A DNA stretch of 64,000 nucleotides from Christensenella sp. UBA7703 (GTDB lineage: Bacteria > Bacillota > Clostridia > Christensenellales > CAG-138), in NCBI GenBank assembly GCA_002482505.1, contig DLGD01000033.1, forward strand, positions 1 through 64,000, written 5' to 3'. Shown piece after piece: positions 8,507 through 16,686 of the stretch. Positions within the stretch are counted from its first letter, which is position 1. Each line of letters opens with the position of its first letter. Both the position numbers and the translations under genes were made by a program. Under the pieces are notes generated by a model. It made no database searches, was not told the origin of the DNA, and saw only the letters and a program-made list of their open reading frames with translations.

Positions 8507-9577
8507 ATGTCAACTTACCCGCGCATTACAGCGGACCTAACAAAAATCAAACACAATATCGATGCGTTATGCGCGCTCTGCGGTGAAAACAGCGTTTCGA
8601 TTGCCGCGGTGACAAAAGTCGTCTGCGCGGACGAGCGTATTGTTCGTGTACTGGAAGAGAGCGGAGCCGCCATGCTTGCCGACGCGCGGACGGAGAACCT
8701 CGCGCGGCTCAACACGCAAAAACCGAAACTGCTTCTGCGCGCGCCCGCGCCGGAAGAAGCGGAGGAGGCGGTGGCTCTTGCAGACATGAGCCTGGTCTCT
8801 GAGATTGCGACCATTCAAGCCCTCGGAACCGCAGCACGTACAGCGGGCAAAGTACACCAAATCATACTCATGATCGATCTGGGCGATCTGCGCGAAGGAC
8901 TGTTATTTTTGGATCGGGAGGCGATCTATCGCGCAGCGGACGCGGCGAAGGTGGAAGCGGGGATTGCGCTTGTCGGCGTTGGTACTAACCTGACCTGCTA
9001 TGGCGCGATCATTCCCGATGAAACAAACCTTGGCGAGCTTTGCAAAATCGCCGAAGAGCTGCGCGCGAGAACGGGGTTGCGCATCCCGATCGTCTCCGGC
9101 GGGAACTCCAGCACGCTTGGGTTACTCAAACGCGGGCTGGTGCCGGAGGGGGTGAACCATCTTCGCCTTGGCGAGTCGATCTTGCTTGGCAACGACACCG
9201 CCGCCTGCCGCGTGATGAACGGACTGGTCGGTGACGCATTCACGCTCGCCACCCGGTTGATCGAAGTGCAGCGAAAGCCAAGTGTGCCCATCGGCGAGAG
9301 CGGGGCAAACGCCTTTGGCGAACACCCGACGTTTGAGAGCCTTGGCGATCAGATTCGCGGCATCTGCAAGATTGGACGGCAGGATACCGTCGCGGACGGG
9401 CTAACCCCGCGCGATGGCGACATCAAGATTATCGGCGCAAGTTCGGATCACCTGATCGTCGATCTCACCCACGCGCGGGAGTATCGCGTGGGCGATGTGC
9501 TGGAGTTTACTCCGGACTACGGCGCGCTGCTCAGGGCCTATACAAGCCCGTATGTGGCACGAGGATATATCGAATAA
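8507..9577 (+). CDS. orr: Ornithine racemase (alanine/ornithine racemase family)
   Basis: I start at the ATG at 8507 because GAGG lies 6-7 bases upstream; the TTG at 8480 would extend it without a ribosome site. The 356-residue protein is a fold-type III PLP enzyme. Lys37 in AAVTKVVC is the cofactor lysine, at the end of the first beta-strand as in alanine racemases. The segment SGGNSSTLGLLKRG carries the phosphate-binding residues. In this cluster it should convert L-ornithine to D-ornithine, the substrate of OraSE. It is the last gene of the operon and is followed by a strong hairpin. Confidence 0.9.
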   Translation: MSTYPRITADLTKIKHNIDALCALCGENSVSIAAVTKVVCADERIVRVLEESGAAMLADARTENLARLNTQKPKLLLRAPAPEEAEEAVALADMSLVSEIATIQALGTAARTAGKVHQIILMIDLGDLREGLLFLDREAIYRAADAAKVEAGIALVGVGTNLTCYGAIIPDETNLGELCKIAEELRARTGLRIPIVSGGNSSTLGLLKRGLVPEGVNHLRLGESILLGNDTAACRVMNGLVGDAFTLATRLIEVQRKPSVPIGESGANAFGEHPTFESLGDQIRGICKIGRQDTVADGLTPRDGDIKIIGASSDHLIVDLTHAREYRVGDVLEFTPDYGALLRAYTSPYVARGYIE

Positions 9578-9596
9578 TCCAATCGAATGTAAGTAA

Positions 9597-9622
9597 AACG
9601 GACGGCAAATCTGCCGTCCGTT
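9597..9622. terminator. Bidirectional terminator between orr and the Thr/Pro-repeat gene
   Basis: An 11-bp perfect stem (9597-9607 with 9612-9622) and a four-base loop lie between two convergent genes. Short A and T runs on the two sides let it work for both directions, with the better U-tract on the minus strand. Confidence 0.85.
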
Positions 9623-9643
9623 TGTGTGCTGCAATATGCTTTT

Positions 9644-10600
9644 TTACGGTCCGACGGGCGCGGGGGAATCCGGCACGACGACTTCTTCCCAAACTAGGCT
9701 TGTTTCCATCGTGTCCTTGAGTTCTTCCCAGCCGTCTTTGTTGTTTCCAAGCGTCGTCATTCCGAAACCGACGCGGCTGTCATTATACGGGTGCTTCTGA
9801 GTGTATTCCATCCAGAGCGCGGTTTCGTCGTTGTAGACGAGGTTGGTTGACCACTGGTTGCCGGACAGATCGGGGTTTTCCGTGGAGTATACCACAGGAA
9901 TGAAATTTGTCTTGAGATCACTCATGTAAAATTGAACGTACAGGTTTTTTCCTTGTTGGTACTGGGTCGCGTCGACGATCTCGTCCTCCAACTGCTCCCA
10001 GGAGCCGCCGAGATCGGCAAGGATCTTTGCGCGGAACGAGTCATTGCTGAAGTTACTGTTTGTGATGCCGAGGAGCGCACGTTTTTCTGCGTTGCTCGTG
10101 CAGGCGTTAAACTGCGTCAGAAGGGTGTTTGCGCGCTCCAGCAGGCGCGTTGCCGTAGAAGATTTTGGCGTTGCGGTCGGGGTAGCGGTTGGGGTTGCCG
10201 TCGGGGTAGCGGTTGGGGTTGCCGTCGGGGTAGCGGTTGGGGTAGTCGTCGGAGTAGCCGTCGGGGTAGCGGTCGGGGAAGCGGTTGGGGTTGCCGTCGG
10301 GGTGACGGTAGGGGTAGCAGTCGGAGTTGCCGACGGCATACCTGCGGCCGGAGCCGGTTCCGTGACGGGAACTTCCATAGTAACAAGCGGAATCACTTGG
10401 GCTACGTCAGCTCCGGCGAGCGGGACTGTTTCATCCGAAATCGCTTCCAGTGATGCATTCTGCGCCATTTCGCTGATCGTTCCGGGATTGGAGGCGACAA
10501 CACTGTTAGCGTTGCTGCAATTGCGCAGACTCAGCGCGATCACAGCCACAAGCGCCAGAATTCCAACTACGATTAAAATGCGTTTTGTTGTTTTGTTCAT
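9644..10600 (-). CDS. Membrane-anchored protein with TPTATP repeat stalk
   Basis: The protein starts MNKTTKR and has one hydrophobic segment (ILIVVGILALVAVIALSL), a signal anchor that would place the rest outside the cell. A stalk of about 14 Thr-Pro repeats (mostly TATP) separates it from a C-terminal domain of about 150 residues. That domain (RLLERANTLLTQFN ... VFWVY-type beta-rich stretches) I do not recognise. The start is uncertain: an in-frame ATG at 10648 would add 16 residues, and neither start has an ideal ribosome site. The product is 318 residues from 10600. Such Thr/Pro stalks are typical of Gram-positive surface proteins and may be glycosylated; the function is unknown. Confidence 0.65.
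   Translation of the reverse strand: MNKTTKRILIVVGILALVAVIALSLRNCSNANSVVASNPGTISEMAQNASLEAISDETVPLAGADVAQVIPLVTMEVPVTEPAPAAGMPSATPTATPTVTPTATPTASPTATPTATPTTTPTATPTATPTATPTATPTATPTATPKSSTATRLLERANTLLTQFNACTSNAEKRALLGITNSNFSNDSFRAKILADLGGSWEQLEDEIVDATQYQQGKNLYVQFYMSDLKTNFIPVVYSTENPDLSGNQWSTNLVYNDETALWMEYTQKHPYNDSRVGFGMTTLGNNKDGWEELKDTMETSLVWEEVVVPDSPAPVGP
10166..10333 (-). repeat. 12-bp tandem repeat encoding (TxTP)n stalk
   Basis: The coding strand repeats a 12-bp unit about 14 times, usually as pairs forming a near-identical 24-bp unit, and encodes TATP with TVTP, TASP and TTTP variants. The near-identity of adjacent units indicates recent expansion by slippage. Confidence 0.9.
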
Positions 10601-10941
10601 TTGCCAATCGGCCATCCTTTTTTTACGTTCGTGTCCTAGCATACGCATCTTTCGTTACATCTGCGTTACGAATGGAAGATGCGATAAAAAACGACATAAA
10701 TCTTTTTGCAGTACGAAAAATCACGAAAGTTTTCTCATATAAAGTGGTCAAACAACCCGAATTTGGCTTGTGTTACACAAAAATTGGGAGCGACCGGCTG
10801 GCTGAGATGGGATTACATCATTTCATTACAATGTGATAGTTGGGCCCGCATGGATAAAACGTGCGGTTGTTACACAATCGACCGCGACGTTACAATGCAC
10901 TCGCGAAAATAACAAAAACAAATGTAATATCTACGCAACAA
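10601..10941. other. Intergenic region without a recognisable gene
   Basis: This A/T-rich stretch separates two minus-strand genes. The short reading frames in it lack ribosome sites and family resemblance. It should contain the promoter of the Thr/Pro-repeat gene, but I see no convincing -35/-10 pair. Confidence 0.5.
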
Positions 10942-10973
10942 AAAACCGTCAAACCAAGAGATTTGACGGTTTT
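10942..10973 (-). terminator. Terminator of the PatB-like gene
   Basis: A 12-bp stem (10942-10953 with 10962-10973) with an eight-base loop sits 27 bases past the stop. On the minus strand it is followed by a T-run, which fits a rho-independent terminator. Confidence 0.85.
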
Positions 10974-10999
10974 CAGTGCGTATGCTCAAAAATATATTA

Positions 11000-12160
11000 T
11001 CATTCGAGTGCGCGGCAGATCCGCTCCAATCCTTCGCGCAAGATACTGCGCGGGCTTGCGAGATTGACGCGCATGAAGCAATCCGCATTGTCCACAAAAT
11101 CTTCACCAAACTGGACAAACACCCCTGCTTGTGAAATCGTTCGTTTGAGCTCCTGCTCGCTCAACCCATACCCCGAAAGATCGACCCAGGCAAGATAGGT
11201 TCCCTGCGCAACAGAGAATCTTGCCTTTGGTAATCGCTCGTCGAACAGCTTTTTCATCATGGAGAAGCTCCCGTCCAGATAGTCCCGCAGTTCTTCCAGC
11301 CAATCCTCCGAACGGTCGTATGCGGCAACGGTTGCCTCGTTGGAGAGCGCGTTCGGGTGACCGTTGTAGTAGTTCTTCGTCCAGTCGCGGAGGAGAGCGT
11401 CATCCGGAATAAACAGATGCGCGTGGCAGTTTCCTGCAATATTAAAGCTTTTGCTGGGGCTCGTGCAGGTGATGATGCGCTTCTCTTCCGGGAAAAGCTT
11501 TGCAAGCGGTATGTGAACCATGCCTTTGCGCGTCAAATCTTCGTGGATTTCGTCGCTGATGACGAATACATCGTTGGCAAAGCAGAGTTTACCGAGGCGT
11601 TTGAGTTCGATTTCCGTAAACACGCGTCCCGTGGGGTTATGCGGATTGCAATGGAAGAACATTGCACAGTTCGGGCGGCTCAGCTTTTCGGATAAATCTG
11701 CAAAATCGATCATCCAGTTGCCATCCTGACAAATCATGCGAGAATAGACCGGAACACGGCCTTGCTTCTTCACTGCGTCGTCAAACGGACGATAGGCCGG
11801 CGTGAGGAAGCAAACCTCGTCCCCGGGGTTGGTCAGCCGCGCAACTGCGGCAAACAGCGCGCTGACAATACCCGCGGAATAGACAATCTGTTCCGGTTCT
11901 GTTTTCCAGCCATAGCGGCGTTCCATCCAGCGGCATGTGCTCATTTTGCACGCATCGCTGAGGTTGGTGTAGCCGAGAATTTTTCGATCAAGCCGGATTT
12001 GCATTGCGCTGAGAATTTCCGGTGCGCAGGCGAAGTCCATATCCGCAACCCAAAGCGGGATATGATCCTCGGGTAAATACGGGTTAATCTTTATGCCTGC
12101 TTCCAACTTTATGGCGTTTGTTCCCGCACGGTCGATGATTTCGTCAAAGTTAAATTTCAT
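11000..12160 (-). CDS. MalY/PatB-type pyridoxal-phosphate C-S lyase / aminotransferase
   Basis: The 386-residue protein is a fold-type I class I/II aminotransferase-like enzyme of the PatB/MalY group. Its start MKFNFDEIIDRAGTNAIKLE and the segment DHIPLWVADMDFACAPEI are typical of this group. The cofactor lysine lies in SPSKSFNIAGN and the phosphate-anchoring arginine region near the C-terminus (FMRVNLASPR) is present. Members cleave cystathionine or cysteine conjugates to pyruvate, ammonia and a thiol. The ATG at 12160 is preceded by GGAGAGAG. Whether it is a cystathionine beta-lyase or another C-S lyase cannot be decided from sequence. Confidence 0.82.
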   Translation of the reverse strand: MKFNFDEIIDRAGTNAIKLEAGIKINPYLPEDHIPLWVADMDFACAPEILSAMQIRLDRKILGYTNLSDACKMSTCRWMERRYGWKTEPEQIVYSAGIVSALFAAVARLTNPGDEVCFLTPAYRPFDDAVKKQGRVPVYSRMICQDGNWMIDFADLSEKLSRPNCAMFFHCNPHNPTGRVFTEIELKRLGKLCFANDVFVISDEIHEDLTRKGMVHIPLAKLFPEEKRIITCTSPSKSFNIAGNCHAHLFIPDDALLRDWTKNYYNGHPNALSNEATVAAYDRSEDWLEELRDYLDGSFSMMKKLFDERLPKARFSVAQGTYLAWVDLSGYGLSEQELKRTISQAGVFVQFGEDFVDNADCFMRVNLASPRSILREGLERICRALE

Positions 12161-12260
12161 GCGTTCTCTCTCCAAATTGATTCAAATCATGTGCCATTCG
12201 ATGATGTGCGATTTCTAAAAAAGACATTGCGAATCCAGTATAGTCAAAACGTGAAAGAAT

Positions 12261-12300
12261 TGCAAAATCGTCTGCAAAGTTATTAATAACGATTGCAAAG
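12261..12300 (+). repeat. Three TGCAAA direct repeats upstream of the RHH gene
   Basis: TGCAAA(A/G) occurs at 12261, 12273 and 12294. The last copy overlaps the -35 element TTGCAA. The repeats could be operator half-sites for the RHH protein encoded directly downstream. Confidence 0.4.
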
Positions 12301-12320
12301 TATAATTCTATGGTTATAAT
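12293..12320 (+). promoter_or_regulatory. Promoter of the RHH-clpB operon
   Basis: TTGCAA (12293-12298), a 16-base spacer and TATAAT (12315-12320) lie about 30 bases before the RHH gene start. No CIRCE inverted repeat was found, so the following clpB is not obviously under HrcA control. Confidence 0.7.
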
Positions 12321-12350
12321 TTAAAGTGTGTAAAAGAGGTGATTTTCAAG

Positions 12351-12995
12351 ATGAACAAGAGTGTGTATTCGCTTGTCCTATCAGACGAAATCGTGCAGGA
12401 GATCGACCGCATGGCATATGAAGCAGGCGCAAGCCGTTCCGCGATGATCAACCAGATCTTAGCGGAGTGTGTGCGCTACACCACGCCGGAGAAGCGCATG
12501 CGCGAGGTGTTTTCCGCGATCGAACAGATGCTGCTTGGCAGTGTGTTTGAGCCGCAGCTGCAGCCTTCAGAATCGATGTTTTCCCTGCGCAGCGCATTGG
12601 ACTATAAATACAACCCCAGCGTGCGATACAGTGTCGAGCTCTATAAAAATGCACGGCCTTTGCTTGGCGAACTGCGCGTTTCCGTTAGGAGCCAGAACAG
12701 CGCGCTGGTGCTTGCAATGTTGCAGTTCTTTAAGCTCTGGACTCGCATCGAAACCACCTATATCGGGCGCGTCGAGTGCGCAATCGAGGACGGACGGTAT
12801 CTTCGAAAGCTCCGACTTTCGGACGATGGCAAGCTCACCAATGAGCAGATCGGAGAGGGAATTGCGGGATATATCAATCTCTTGGATTCCGCGTTGAAAC
12901 AGTATTTTGAAACCATTCACGACCCCGCTTTGGCAGTGACAAACGTTGAAAAGCGCTATGTCAACTATATCCACAGTGGCGGAATGATCTTGTAA
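12351..12995 (+). CDS. Ribbon-helix-helix-like DNA-binding protein preceding clpB
   Basis: The 214-residue protein begins with SVYSLVLSDEIVQEIDRMAYEAGASRSAMINQILAECV. This is a beta-strand followed by two helices in the pattern of a ribbon-helix-helix (CopG/Arc-like) DNA-binding domain. The remaining ~170 residues are helical and not recognised. The start ATG at 12351 has AGAGGTGA seven bases upstream. It ends 17 bases before clpB and should be co-transcribed with it. A role as regulator of its own operon is an inference from the fold, the position and the upstream direct repeats. Confidence 0.6.
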   Translation: MNKSVYSLVLSDEIVQEIDRMAYEAGASRSAMINQILAECVRYTTPEKRMREVFSAIEQMLLGSVFEPQLQPSESMFSLRSALDYKYNPSVRYSVELYKNARPLLGELRVSVRSQNSALVLAMLQFFKLWTRIETTYIGRVECAIEDGRYLRKLRLSDDGKLTNEQIGEGIAGYINLLDSALKQYFETIHDPALAVTNVEKRYVNYIHSGGMIL

Positions 12996-13012
12996 TCAGG
13001 GGGTGACGGGTA

Positions 13013-15607
13013 ATGAACGTCAATCAGTTAACACAAAAAAGCATTGAGGCTGTGCAAAACGCACAGCAGATCGCCAGCGAGCGAAACAATACGGAGGTGA
13101 CGCAGGCGCACCTGCTATTTGCGCTGATTTCTCAGCCGGATGGGCTGATCGGCAGCATCCTAACCGCCACGGGCGCGGATAGCAACCGTCTGCGCCAGGA
13201 TGCGGAGCGCGAGGTCAACGCCTTGCCGACCTATAATACCGGCTCTGGGTCGGATCAGATCTATGTGTCGCAGGACTTAAATGCCGCGCTCAACGAGGCG
13301 GAGAAACGCGCAAAAGAGATGGGCGACCAGTATGTTTCGGTGGAACATCTCTTCCTCGGCTTGATGAAGAAGGCGAACGACGCGCTCAAGAAATTTTTCA
13401 CACGAAACAACGTCACGGAAAAAGCATTTGTTGAGCAGCTGAAAATCGTCCGCGGCAACAAGAGCGTAACCACCGATAACCCGGAAGGCACATACGACGT
13501 GCTCACGAAATACGGACAGGATCTGGTGGAGCTGGCGAAAAACCAGAAGCTGGACCCCGTGATCGGCAGAGACGACGAAATCCGTAGCGTGATTCGTATT
13601 CTCTCGCGCAAAACGAAAAACAATCCTGTGCTCATCGGCGAGCCCGGCGTCGGCAAGACCGCGATTGCGGAAGGGCTTGCGCTGCGCATTGTGCGCGGAG
13701 ACGTGCCGGACAACCTGAAAGACCGCAAAGTGTTCGCGCTGGACATGGGCGCGCTGATTGCAGGCGCAAAATTCCGCGGCGAGTTTGAAGAGCGGCTGAA
13801 ATCCGTGCTCAACGAGATCAAGGAAAGCGACGGAAGGATCATCCTCTTCATCGATGAACTGCACAACATCGTTGGCGCGGGCAAGACCGAAGGCGCGATG
13901 GACGCGGGCAACCTCTTAAAACCCATGCTCGCGCGCGGGGAACTGCACTGCATCGGCGCAACCACGCTCGACGAATACCGCCAATACATCGAAAAAGACG
14001 CGGCTTTGGAGCGCAGATTCCAGCCGGTGCTGGTCGAGGAGCCGACCGTGGAGGATACGATTTCGATCCTGCGCGGACTCAAGGAGCGCTATGAGGTGTT
14101 CCACGGTGTGAAGATTCAAGACGCGGCGCTGATTGCCGCGGCAACGCTATCGCATCGCTATATCTCCGACCGCTTCCTGCCCGACAAGGCAATTGACCTC
14201 GTGGATGAAGCTTGCGCGCTCATCAAGACCGAGCTCGACAGCATGCCGATGGAACTGGATACCGCCAGCCGGAAGATCATGCAGCTGGAGATTGAGGAAG
14301 CCGCACTCAAGAAGGAGACGGATAAACTCAGCCGTGAGCATTTGGAGGAGATTCAACGGGAGATTGCAGAACTGCGCGCAAACTTCAACGAGATGAAGGC
14401 GAAGTGGGAAAACGAAAAATCCGCCATCGGAAAAGTGCAGCAACTGCGTGAGGAGCTGGAACACACCAATGCGGAGATTACCAAAGCGGAGAGCGCATAC
14501 GATCTCAACAAAGCCGCCGAGCTGAAATATGGCAAGCTGCCGCAACTGATCGCGGAGTTGGAACGGGAAGAAAAGCTCGCCGAGAGCGGCGCGCATGCGA
14601 CCACCTATCTGCACGACCGCGTGAGTGAGGAGGAAATCGCGCGCATCGTCGCCCGCTGGACGGGAATTCCCGTCTCACGTCTCATGGAAGGCGAGCGCGA
14701 AAAGCTCCTTCGTCTGCCGGAGATTCTGCACCAGCGCGTCATCGGGCAGGACGAGGCGGTAGATCGCGTCAGCGACGCAATCCTGCGCTCACGCGCGGGC
14801 ATACAGGACCCCAACCGCCCGATCGGTTCGTTCCTGTTCCTCGGACCCACCGGCGTTGGCAAGACAGAGCTGGCAAAGGCGCTTGCGCAGGCGCTCTTTG
14901 ATGATGAGAAGAGCATGGTGCGCATCGATATGTCCGAATACATGGAGAAATTCAGCGTCAGCCGACTCATCGGAGCACCTCCGGGATACGTTGGCTATGA
15001 CGAAGGCGGGCAGCTCACCGAAGCCGTGCGAAGAAAACCGTATGCGGTTGTGCTGTTTGACGAGGTCGAGAAAGCGCACCCGGACGTGCTGAACGTGCTC
15101 CTGCAAGTGCTGGACGACGGGCGTATTACAGACGGGCAGGGCAGGACTGTGGATTTCAAAAACGCGATTCTGATCCTCACGAGCAACCTAGGCTCGGATG
15201 TGATTTTGGAAGGAATCGACCGCGAAGGTTGCATCACGGACAGCGCAAGGGATCTTGTGATGCAGATGCTCAAGCAATCGTTCCGGCCGGAGTTCCTCAA
15301 CCGACTTGACGAAATCGTGTTCTATCGCCCGCTGAAGAAGGCGGATTTGATTCAGATTGTCGATCTGCTGATCACCGACCTTGGTAAACGACTCAGCGCG
15401 CGGCAGCTCAAGGTGAACGTGACCGATGCCGCGAAAGAGTATATCGTGGATGAAGGGAGCGACCCGCTTTATGGTGCGCGCCCGCTCAAGCGGTATCTGC
15501 AAAGCCGCGTGGAGACGCTGCTGGCGCGGAAGATCATAGCGAGCGATATCGCACCGGACACGACGCTGGTCATCGACAAAAACGAAAACGGACTGTTTGT
15601 GCGTTAA
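13013..15607 (+). CDS. clpB: ATP-dependent disaggregase ClpB
   Basis: The 864-residue protein has the full Hsp100 ClpB layout. It consists of an N-terminal Clp repeat domain (1-145), a first AAA+ domain with Walker A GEPGVGKT at residues 209-216, a middle coiled-coil propeller (about 410-530), and a second AAA+ domain with GPTGVGKT at 611-618. It resolubilises aggregated proteins together with DnaK. The length equals the family norm and no ClpP-binding loop signature (IGF/L) is seen, as expected for ClpB. A G-rich ribosome site precedes the ATG, and a strong terminator follows. Confidence 0.97.
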   Translation: MNVNQLTQKSIEAVQNAQQIASERNNTEVTQAHLLFALISQPDGLIGSILTATGADSNRLRQDAEREVNALPTYNTGSGSDQIYVSQDLNAALNEAEKRAKEMGDQYVSVEHLFLGLMKKANDALKKFFTRNNVTEKAFVEQLKIVRGNKSVTTDNPEGTYDVLTKYGQDLVELAKNQKLDPVIGRDDEIRSVIRILSRKTKNNPVLIGEPGVGKTAIAEGLALRIVRGDVPDNLKDRKVFALDMGALIAGAKFRGEFEERLKSVLNEIKESDGRIILFIDELHNIVGAGKTEGAMDAGNLLKPMLARGELHCIGATTLDEYRQYIEKDAALERRFQPVLVEEPTVEDTISILRGLKERYEVFHGVKIQDAALIAAATLSHRYISDRFLPDKAIDLVDEACALIKTELDSMPMELDTASRKIMQLEIEEAALKKETDKLSREHLEEIQREIAELRANFNEMKAKWENEKSAIGKVQQLREELEHTNAEITKAESAYDLNKAAELKYGKLPQLIAELEREEKLAESGAHATTYLHDRVSEEEIARIVARWTGIPVSRLMEGEREKLLRLPEILHQRVIGQDEAVDRVSDAILRSRAGIQDPNRPIGSFLFLGPTGVGKTELAKALAQALFDDEKSMVRIDMSEYMEKFSVSRLIGAPPGYVGYDEGGQLTEAVRRKPYAVVLFDEVEKAHPDVLNVLLQVLDDGRITDGQGRTVDFKNAILILTSNLGSDVILEGIDREGCITDSARDLVMQMLKQSFRPEFLNRLDEIVFYRPLKKADLIQIVDLLITDLGKRLSARQLKVNVTDAAKEYIVDEGSDPLYGARPLKRYLQSRVETLLARKIIASDIAPDTTLVIDKNENGLFVR

Positions 15608-15621
15608 GAACTTACACACAA

Positions 15622-15659
15622 AAACAGCGGCACTCCCGATCTCAGGGGTGCCGCTGTTT
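15622..15659 (+). terminator. clpB terminator
   Basis: A long GC-rich stem (15622-15635 with 15645-15659) lies 15 bases past the clpB stop, between convergent genes, and could serve both. Confidence 0.85.
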
Positions 15660-15677
15660 GTTTCTGAAAGTGCTTAA

Positions 15678-16097
15678 TTAATATTCGTCCGGCAGTTCGA
15701 TTTCAGAATACAACAGCCGGATTGTTAAATCCTCATAGACCATGAACTCATAATACGCCGTGCCCTCCGCGCTGCTGTTGGAGCCGTCCCAATCCAGCGC
15801 ATGGACATAATAGAGCCGCACGGTTGCGATGCCCGGAACGACACCCGCAAACGCGTTTTCCAGCACGCCACTTGCACCCATGAACGCATAGGTTTCGTCG
15901 TCGCGATACGTTTGTCCGATATAGACTTCACCCGTGTTGTCGCCGCCCGCGCGCGCAACCCAAGTAAAACCGCTCGCCTGATCGCAGGGCAGTGTATCCA
16001 CATAGGTTACCTCCGGCTTTTTTGCGCATCCAAAGAAAGACGCAAACAGGAGCGCAGTCAACGCGAACAGAAGTGTTTTTTTCAGCAGTCTCTTCAT
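15678..16097 (-). CDS. Small secreted lipoprotein of unknown function
   Basis: The 139-residue precursor starts MKRLLKK and has a hydrophobic signal segment (TLLFALTALLFASFFGC) ending in a lipobox-like FFGC, so Cys24 is the probable lipidated residue. The ATG at 16097 has GAAAGGG about 8 bases upstream; a longer reading frame upstream has no such support. The mature part is beta-rich and contains GQTYRDDETYAFMG and IATVRLYYVHALDWDG. I do not recognise a family. It is monocistronic. A long inverted repeat lies upstream and may be its operator. Confidence 0.65.
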   Translation of the reverse strand: MKRLLKKTLLFALTALLFASFFGCAKKPEVTYVDTLPCDQASGFTWVARAGGDNTGEVYIGQTYRDDETYAFMGASGVLENAFAGVVPGIATVRLYYVHALDWDGSNSSAEGTAYYEFMVYEDLTIRLLYSEIELPDEY

Positions 16098-16178
16098 AGC
16101 AGAACCCTTTCGCAAAGATGCGCGGTTCCGGTTGAGTACCCCGCCGGAAAACGGGTGGGTGGTCGTTGATGATTTCAT

Positions 16179-16209
16179 TAAGTGTATTATGACATATAAC
16201 ACACTTAAC
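16179..16209. promoter_or_regulatory. Inverted repeat upstream of the lipoprotein gene (operator candidate)
   Basis: Two 11-base arms (16179-16189 and 16199-16209) are inverted with one mismatch around a nine-base centre. A second, perfect 12-bp palindrome GTCATATATGAC lies at 16241-16252. Both lie in the gap between the lipoprotein gene and the T-box promoter. Confidence 0.5.
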
Positions 16210-16298
16210 TTCAACCTTTTGCGCCTTATTTTATCGATTCGTCATATATGACAGTTGTCGCAAGCAAATTGTGACGAGAAAATAATAAAAAAAGATAC

Positions 16299-16327
16299 TT
16301 GACGGGACAGAAAACATCCTATATAAT
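16299..16327 (+). promoter_or_regulatory. Promoter of the T-box/trpB transcript
   Basis: TTGACG (16299-16304), exactly 17 bases, then TATAAT (16322-16327). Transcription would start near 16334, just before the T-box leader. Confidence 0.88.
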
Positions 16328-16333
16328 TCCGCC

Positions 16334-16605
16334 ATAAGCTGTGAAGCGGAGATAACGGACGAATACGACCTCCTAGAGAGCAGGGGCGCTGGTGAAAGTC
16401 CCGCAGGAAACGATCGTTCAAATGGACCGCCGAGCGCGCAGGGGAAGAAAAGTATCCTGCGACGGGTCGTGACCGTTATATCGCGGGGAATGTGTTGGCA
16501 TTTCCACAAAGAGTCCGATTTTATCACAAAATCGGGAAACAAGGTGGCACCGCGAGAGCATCGTCCTTGTTTCGGCGTAAGCGTCGAAACGAGGGCGTTT
16601 TTGTT
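16334..16605 (+). ncRNA. T-box riboswitch, probable tryptophan specifier
   Basis: The leader contains the conserved T-box core AACAAGGTGGCACCGCG at 16538-16554, whose bulge pairs with an uncharged tRNA acceptor end. Stem I carries TGG (16423-16425) followed by ACC in the usual specifier-loop setting, so tRNA-Trp is the likely ligand. A terminator hairpin (16565-16574 with 16584-16593, T-run 16597-16605) overlaps the 3-prime side of the antiterminator. Low charged tRNA-Trp should allow read-through into trpB. The specifier assignment is by eye. Confidence 0.92.
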
Positions 16606-16686
16606 TGCCACAAAACAAAAATTAAAAAAACAAGAATATGAAAGGACATACGTCCGCGGCCAACGGCGGGCAAAGGAACACACAAC

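Noticed and set aside
9597..9622. CRISPR-like or attachment-site repeat at 9.6 kb
   Set aside because: A single perfect stem between convergent genes with flanking A/T runs is a terminator. No spaced repeat array exists in the window.
16334..16605. Group II intron or tRNA-like element in the trpB leader
   Set aside because: The conserved T-box core, the TGG specifier and the overlapping terminator explain the structure fully.
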